Under the pieces are notes generated by a model that made no database searches, was not told the origin of the DNA, and saw only the letters and a program-made list of their open reading frames with translations. This document shows positions 57,303-64,000 of a stretch of 64,000 nt of DNA, one piece after another. The translations under genes were made by a program, and so were the position numbers. Location of the stretch: NCBI RefSeq assembly GCF_016545825.1, contig NC_052616.1, forward strand, positions 13,330,001 through 13,394,000, in the 5' to 3' direction. Source of the DNA: Eucalyptus grandis (taxonomy: Eukaryota; Streptophyta; Magnoliopsida; Myrtales; Myrtaceae). Positions within the stretch are counted from its first letter, which is position 1. Each line of letters begins with the position of its first letter.

Positions 57303-60300
57303 CATCCTCGATTTTGACATTTAATTTGGTCCCAACTAGGAGGCTAAGTCGGATAGGTTAATCTTCTTGAAGAACAAGAGTCAAATAAATTAAACGAGGA
57401 TAATGAGTGTAAAAGCTTATGTATCCCAAATAATTAATGAAAGGAGATGACTTATGACCTAAAGGAATGATGACAAGTGATCTTACAAGCCAAGAAGGCG
57501 CCACCTCTCCTCCATAGACTTGCCACCTTAAGTTTCATAGGTTTTGACTTTCCAGTTTTTCGAAACTACTAGACCTTTCCTGCTTTCCAATTTTATGGAG
57601 CTCTTTTTAGACTTCGAATTTGGAGAAACTTCCTCATGAAAGTTTTTCAAAACATCTTAATCTATAACATACTTAAATTTCATATTTTTCTAAGGTGAAA
57701 TAGTTGGGAAGAAGGCCCAATCAATTTCCGTATAGAACCTGCTGAATATAGTGAAAACGATAACCAAGTTGCCTTCTAATTTTTATAAAATCTTCCCTTT
57801 CGAATTTTGACATGCTTCATAAAAATTTTAAATAACATCTATATCTACAATATATTAAAATTTCAAAGAGCTTTGTGAAAATTCGTATTTTGGAATGAGT
57901 CTCTCTCTGTGACCATTGAATTTACTCAACAAACGAATTTTTGGGTTGTGTGACGAATGAATTTTTGGGTTATGTTCAATGATTTGTTGCTCTTCCCATA
58001 GAACGAATTTGGCTTGGATTCCTCATGAAAAATGTTTTCCAAGGTCTTCTTTAAAACATATTAAAATTTTATAATTTTGTGAGCCCGTTTGATAAGCTAA
58101 TAGTATTCATTTCAAAAGTTGTTCAAAACTGTTTTCACCTTAGAATGAGAGAACTACAAGCCAAACTTGAAGGGAATGGGGCTACACGCCTAACTTGAGG
58201 AGGAAGCCAATCTAGAGTCTTTTGTCTTGAGATAAGAATGTATTAAATGCTTTTGGAAGCTAGCTAATTAATGAGTTTAATGAGTCACACATTCATGTGA
58301 TTAACTTGGAAAACAAGTTGTCCAAAGTCCAAGTTTCTTAATGAACAAATCTCAAGTAAATCTTAGGTTATGAAGGCCCTAGATTATAGGATTGGTGAAC
58401 AAGTCAAGAACTAGCCAATTAGAAGAGGACATGATGCATCGAAAGGCTTCGTGTCTCCTTTGTCACTATAAAGAATAATGAACCAAAAATGAGCCTTGAA
58501 GAACAAGTTACTATGTGAACCAATCACAAGTGAACATCAAGAGACTTAGGCGCCAACTCAAGAGGATAGCTAGGCCAACTTGCCTCTTAGGCGTAATCTT
58601 GAGCTTGCAATAAAAATCTAAGAGGATGAGGCCTATAAATGGGAAGACCCACTCTCGCATTTTAAGGCTTAGTCCCTTCTCTCCTATCCTCTCCTTCCTC
58701 TCCTCTCTTTCACGCCCTTCTCTTCCAAGTCGCCATAGATGCCAATCGACCACCAAAGAAGCATCTTGGAGTTAGGTCCAAAAATAGTAAGTAGATTTTC
58801 CTGACTCTTCAATAGGGCGATGTGCTACGCTTATCAATTTTAGGATCATGTCATCATTTGCTTGTGTTAGCTTTGTATTGTTATGCTTGTTGTATTTCTA
58901 TTGATTGTTGTTGCATTAAGTAAGTTCATAATCTCGCATGAGTGTCGAGCACGCTCGGATTCGAGGAGAAGTCTCGATGACTATGAACAATGCTAAAGCC
59001 TAAGCAAATGGTTCCAAGTTAAGGTCACAAGCCTAAATCACATCCGGCATGAGTTTGATTTAATAAAACACAAGAGTCGTTCATTAGTTCACCTTGTATG
59101 GCATGCATTCGGGCCTTTCATTAGTTAAAAGCTTAAACATAACATAAATCGGTTGATGCTTGAAATGCATGGGCTCATGATAGACTTATATGCTGATGGG
59201 GGATGCTGAGTCATTGCTTAGGGTAAAGGCCCGTATGTTGTCCCAATATTGAGATTGTAGAAGATGCCAGCCCAGTGAGGCCAATGCCGAGGGGTTGCCC
59301 TAGATGTCGTCTTGATAATGAGATCGGGACGATACCGATTGCCAAGAGGGGGATCAATGCCTAGTTGTTACCGGAAGAGTCGATTAATTTTGACAATATG
59401 ATACTAAAAATAAAAATGAAAGTCCATGTGTGACACTTGCAAAGGTTGGGTTTGTTTTGATATGTATTGTTAAGTTCTTGCATCAATTTGAGCATATGCT
59501 TGAATTGGATCACTTAGTGTTTGAACGAGTTTCACGAGATACACGCATCCCTTTTTGTGACCGAAATTATCATAAGTCACGGATTTTTGGAAAGCTTGTT
59601 TATATGCACTAACTCATCGTCTTTGATTCTTGAAAGCACTTAGACGGTTGAGAACCTTTAATATACATAAGTAAGGCAAGGCACAAATCCTGCTATAGAT
59701 TCGACATCGACAAGTGGGTGGTGATCTTATATCCAACGATCAACGTCGAGATGTCCTCCTATAGGAGAATTAAAGATTTCTACTACCGAGTCATCAACTC
59801 ACTCTTGTTGTTCTCACAATTTCAAGTGTGATGGGTGAACTAATCTCGTTGCTCGTCCGTCCTAACCTCCCTATTGATATTATTACCACCATGACGTACA
59901 TAGTAGACTTAGAATGGGACATCACTTATCGAAGAAAACTACTACCTTATGAGTCCAAGAAGGGAATGAACTTAGCATGGGGGTTGCTTTTGGGAGCAGC
60001 TTGGTAAAGGAGTTAGGCTACCCCAACCTTTTGATTGACTATTTATGGAAACGAAAATAAGTAGCCAATGACTAGGATAGGCATGTAATCAAAACAACTT
60101 TTATTATGTGAATATGTATATGAATATGTTGCTTTTATTTGCTTGGGTTGCATATGTCTTGCCCGTCTTCCATGTTTATTTGTACGAGGATTGTTTATGA
60201 TTGTTTACGCATGTGCTTAACTAAAGAAAAAGACTTTCGGGACGTTCGATGTTGCCTGGGCATCAATGCTAACCCGCCGAGTCATGCTCTCGTGCTAGAG

Positions 60301-60319
60301 GTGGGGCGAGGGTGTGACA
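57303..60319 (+). mobile_element. Gypsy LTR, probably solo
   Basis: About 3.0 kb, from CGTAACATCCTCGATTTTG to GCGAGGGTGTGACA. It contains a decayed version of the segment typical of the other Gypsy LTRs (GGATGCTGAG...CGATGCC-like repeats at 59200-59380) at about the expected distance from the right end, and CGCATGTGCTTAA near that end. The expected terminal TG reads CG, and flanks (TCCAC/ATCAC) do not match well, so the left boundary is tentative. No PBS or internal domain follows. Confidence 0.6.
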
Positions 60320-63300
60320 ATCACGCCCGAACCTTTACGACCGCATGACAACCCGCGCCATCGAACATTTACTTATCCTTTGGTCATTCGATTGCAATGT
60401 CGTAGGAGGTGTCGCCAACCCAAATCGTAATGACATTAAAACACACAAGTGAAAACGTGAACAAATCTCCAATCATCAAATAGGGGATAGTTAAAACATA
60501 GTTATATATAAATAGAAAAGATTCATGAGTCATCATCTCATACATAGTGGCTTTAAAATTAAACAACCAGCTTCACATATCCGACACGCCCAACCACTTC
60601 ACTACGACCTCCTCCAATAAGGGCCCAAGAGTAAACCTACGCTCTAATACTATGAGGGTGGTCCAAAAGTGCTAATACCCTTCATCTACCTAAGCCCCAA
60701 TGGCCTTCGAGGTCCGGCCTCCCACACGGCAGCCAGACAGGTTGATCTAGGGTCAAACACCTCCCCATCGAGAACGTCACCATCCTTGGCATCCCAAATG
60801 ATGTCGTCTTCAAATCGTCTAGCAACCAACGCACCATCAAAAACGTGGATGGGATCATGGCTCTCGCCGCCACCCAAAAATACCATGCCCCGAATCGTAT
60901 GGCACGAGGTTAGGCAAACCCTCATCAACCCAAATGGTCATGACATATCTCATGTAGTGCACGTCGATCGTTCCTACTACCGAGTACTCGTCATCTCCGA
61001 CAACACTCTGAGGAGGCCAAAACGAATCGACGGAATGGTTCAGTCATTCCTATGGCTCGAAAACATTTCAACAAATAGAAATGAGATAAACTTAATGAGT
61101 GAACTCCTAGACTTCGCATAGGGAAGTCGTGCATCTCGAAAGCGCCCTAAATGTGCAATTGTCTATCGATGGCATGTTGACACCTAAATTTTTCCATTTT
61201 TCATTTAGGATTTAATTGTCTACGAATTAGGAATTAGTCGTTTAAAAAACGAAAACAAAAACAACAAAAAAATAGAAAAAGGAAGACATGGAAGGGGCCG
61301 AGCCGGATCCGACCTTGGCCCACCCATGCCGCTTTCTCCCGCCTCCATCTTCGATGAAACCCTAGCAACGGTAAAGAGAGGAGGGGACAAAAGAAAAAGG
61401 GAAGCATGGAGAAAGAGAAAGAGAAAGTGCATAGAGAGAGGAGAGAAGAGACGAAAGCAGGAGGAAACCTTGGGGGAGAAGAGCGAACGGGAATGGAAGG
61501 GAGAGAGAGAAGGGAGGAGAGAGAGAGAGTCGAGGTGAAGCGGCATTGCCGCCACCGCCGCCGCCGGTGGTAGTGGCGCTGACCGACGCCGACCTCGCCG
61601 CCGCTCGACTGCCTCCTCTCTCTAAGCGACGCCTCCTCGTGCAGCCCTCCGAATGCGCCAATGCCCGACGGCCGCACTCGCCTCTCCGTCGCGTCGTCGC
61701 ACTCGCGCCATCGAGCCCGCCTCAACGCTGAAGCCGTCGCTCCTACGCCCTGGTGCGCCGTGACGACCGCGCGCTCCGCTCACGAACGAATAGTACTCGC
61801 CGCCGCTACTCCCGACGCCGAACCACCGGAGACGAACCGATATGGGAGTATCTCGAACTCCGCCGCACCACCAGCCGGCCGCCACCGCTGTCTCGCTCTA
61901 GTCGCCGTTCAAACCCCCGCTGCACTGGTGCCGTCGTCACCCATCGCCCTCAACCCGACGCCGTCCGAGCTGCCTCGCTCGTCACCGCCGAGCGAGCTCC
62001 GCACCGGCCTCGCCATGCTGCCTCAGCCGCGTCTCGCTGGCCACCGCCGTGCCGACGCCACCGCCCGTCGTACCGCCGTTGCCATCCGAATCACCTTCGC
62101 CGCCGCTAACGCCGCCAAGAAACCCTAGGGTTTCGGCCAAAGGAACGGGTCGGACACGAGTCGCGAACCGGGTAGGGTTTCGAGCTATTTGGGTCGGTTT
62201 TTAGGCTTTTGGGCTTTTAGGGATTTTTGGATTTGTGGGTTTGGGCTAACTTAGGTAGTGGGCTTCTTCTTTTTTAAATAGAAAGTATTAGACCAGATTG
62301 GGCCCGCCGGTTAGCCTAATCGAGCCAAGGCAAGGCCCGACCAAGTCCGGCCTTGCTTCCAAGCGGGCGCCGGCCCGGCCCATTGGACCGAACCGGTCCG
62401 GGGGAGACCGGACCCGATCCGCGTTGACCGGGTCATCGAACCGAACCCGACCAGGTTCACCTTTTAAATCAAAAATTAATTTTGAAAATTAAAAATATTT
62501 AAAAATTTAAAAATATTTTCTTTAAAAATTTAAAATTTAAAATTTTAAAAATTTCGAAAAATCTAAAATGATGGGGTTTGATTAGGACTTGCCGTGTATT
62601 GCTATTTTAGTGTGATTAGACATTTATTTGCTCGTATATTAATTATGTTGCATGTTTTATTTACGTATCTAATTATGTTTAATTGCACGTGTTTAATTTT
62701 ACTGTAATTAAGACCTTGATAGCTATGATTATTACTTTAATGATTTGCACCTGCATGATCACCTTGCATGTTAGTGGATAAGCATAAAATCAATTCAAGA
62801 TGCTGGACAAAAATCATTTATTTTAAAATGAACAAGATTATGTATCAAAGGGCACTAATTAGTCAATTAGTGTAATCAAGTCTCCGATCCTAGATTCTCT
62901 GGTTGCGTAGGAAGTGAGGTACACTCTCATGCCTCACTTGGTTTCTAGCCGACCCCAATAGGCTAGTGGTAACTCCTTTTGTACAAAATTCCTAGAAAAT
63001 ATTCCAATGTCACGGGTATGGGCTTGGGAGAGCTCGTGCCTAATCATGGGCCTTAGGCCCGTCCTTAGGCAATAGCCCTAAACTGTTCTCCCAGGGGTAG
63101 GTCGCGACATGGCAAAACATGGCAACACACTTCTTGCTTTACTCTCATCAATCTCATAACAACTTGTCTACCATATAAGGCCATTAAAGTAGATGCATAG
63201 GCAATTTCATAACATAGACTTTATGTTCTCAAGCCAAACATAGGAATATGCATTATGATCTAAGTCATGCACTCATGCCATGCACTTTTCTCAAGTAACT

Positions 63301-64000
63301 CATAGATATATCCATGCCATATATGTGCAAACTATGGCATCATTCACATCATATGAAATCATCATTTATGCACTTTACACACGTGGCGTCTCGAAAATTG
63401 CATGACATCCCATACTACCATGCAACCCTCGAGATCATGCTTTCAAATTATTACAGCCACTCAAGACCCAAAGAAACTAAAGGTTCGCAAATCATCCGGC
63501 ATAACTAAGCATCGTCTCGCCCCATTGAGCACGGCATCCCGTTGACTTGGGGGCATTCCAAGGAGTTTCATTCCAAAATCCATCTATAAATTGCATCCTA
63601 TTAACTTGGGGGCATCCGAACTTAATTAAGCATTCTCCCACGTGAAACGCCTTAGGACGGGTTCACACCCCGCGTAAAATGCATTAGAACCTTAGGTGAT
63701 CACACGGGCATACCATCACATACTACATTTCTTATCTTTCTCATTGAACCCATGTGATGCTCATGCGATATGCAACTTCCCTTGCCAAATGCCATCATTT
63801 GATAGACTTATCTCACTTATGTCACACACGATGCACCATTCACTTTCCAAACTCATGACACATAATTCACATATCATGTTTATCCACTAATTCACATGGC
63901 ACATACACCATTTTTCATTTTTAACCATTAATCTACATGGCACATCATCCAATTGACATGGATAACCACTAAATCACATGCCACATAATCCAAAGAGCAT
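60320..64000 (-). mobile_element. Gypsy LTR in reverse orientation, running off the window
   Basis: Read on the minus strand it ends GGGTTGGCGACACCTCCTA...GTTCGGGCGTGATT, closely resembling the last 110 bases of the LTR at 12450-15715 (GGGTCGGCGACACGTCC...GCAGGGCGTGACA). The complement of 63500-63545 (GCCGTGCTCAATGGGGCGAG, then GGTTATGC-like) is the diagnostic Gypsy LTR segment. After subtracting the nested LTR, the spacing between the two is about 1.3 kb, comparable to the other copies. It is interrupted at 61175-63109. Its other end is outside the window. The 150-codon frame at 60669-61121 is inside it and not recognised. Confidence 0.6.
61175..63109 (+). mobile_element. Solo LTR, TGTTGACACC family
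   Basis: 1935 bp, TGTTGACACCTAAAT...GGTCGCGACA, with target duplication TGGCA at 61170-61174 and 63110-63114. It shares its termini and the right-hand region (GTGTAA-CAAGTC-CC, TAGTGG-AACTCC, GGTATGGGCTTG) with 7722-10493. It has a GC-rich island at 61540-62130 with overlapping Ala/Arg/Pro-rich open frames on both strands, a feature the other copy shares at 8340-9050. Nested in the reverse Gypsy LTR. Confidence 0.87.

Noticed and set aside
60641..60652. Reverse-strand primer-binding-like sequence (TAGTATTAGAGC)
   Set aside because: It has two mismatches and lies inside the reverse Gypsy LTR, some 330 bp from its actual 3' end at 60320.
60669..61121. 150-codon plus-strand frame
   Set aside because: Inside a reverse-oriented Gypsy LTR; no recognisable domain and composition like the surrounding LTR.
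61234..62128. Open frames of 110-163 codons
   Set aside because: Same situation inside the solo LTR at 61175-63109: GC-rich, antisense overlaps, no recognisable domain.
1..64000. CRISPR arrays, operons, bacterial-type defence systems, rRNA genes
   Set aside because: None seen. The window is plant nuclear DNA; regular repeats present are microsatellites, LTR-internal arrays or foldback units.

Overview
The window is plant nuclear DNA from a dicot. The evidence is two CC-NB-ARC-LRR (RPM1-like) resistance genes, a PGG-domain ankyrin membrane-protein gene of a type expanded in woody dicots, and many LTR retrotransposons primed by initiator tRNA-Met. A Myrtaceae-type tree genome is plausible from the look of the resistance and ankyrin genes, but this is inference only. 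There is no prokaryotic or organellar content.

Layout. 1-7721: resistance gene NLR1 (4192-7086) and its flanks, with a Copia solo LTR at 766-1728. 7722-12449: a Gypsy-type solo LTR, and a second copy of the block found upstream of NLR1, itself carrying a 711-bp TIR element. 12450-33800: a four-member nest. A Gypsy element (5' LTR at 12450) was split by a minus-strand Copia element (17476-33325). That Copia was in turn invaded by a deletion-derivative Copia (20667-23716) and by a Gypsy solo LTR (29352-32691). 33800-40261: resistance gene NLR2 (37401-40261, one frameshift) with its 5' flank. 40262-41306: the start of a further NLR unit, which runs into a 100-N assembly gap. 41400-49530: a TIR element that captured part of an HMG-CoA reductase gene and was later split by a 6.6-kb Copia element. 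50814-53396: the ankyrin/PGG gene, with several single-base frame breaks. 54481-56676: two TIR elements, one Tourist-like. 57303-64000: Gypsy LTRs in opposite orientation, with a further solo LTR nested in the right one.

How it fits together. This is a tandem NLR cluster being reshaped by retrotransposons. Flank homologies suggest at least four NLR units once existed: NLR1, a lost copy whose body is replaced by the truncated Gypsy, NLR2, and a unit running into the gap. The only host genes with substantially intact coding content are NLR1, NLR2 and the ankyrin gene. All retroelement reading frames seen are broken. Most element boundaries rest on direct observation of TG...CA ends with matching 5-bp target-site duplications (TSDs).

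No new enzymatic or defence system stands out. The most notable items are the vanished NLR copy, the captured HMG-CoA reductase fragment, the gag-to-gag deletion derivative, and sequence-quality signatures (G/C-run deletions, CAG-to-CG differences) that affect how the apparent pseudogenes should be read.
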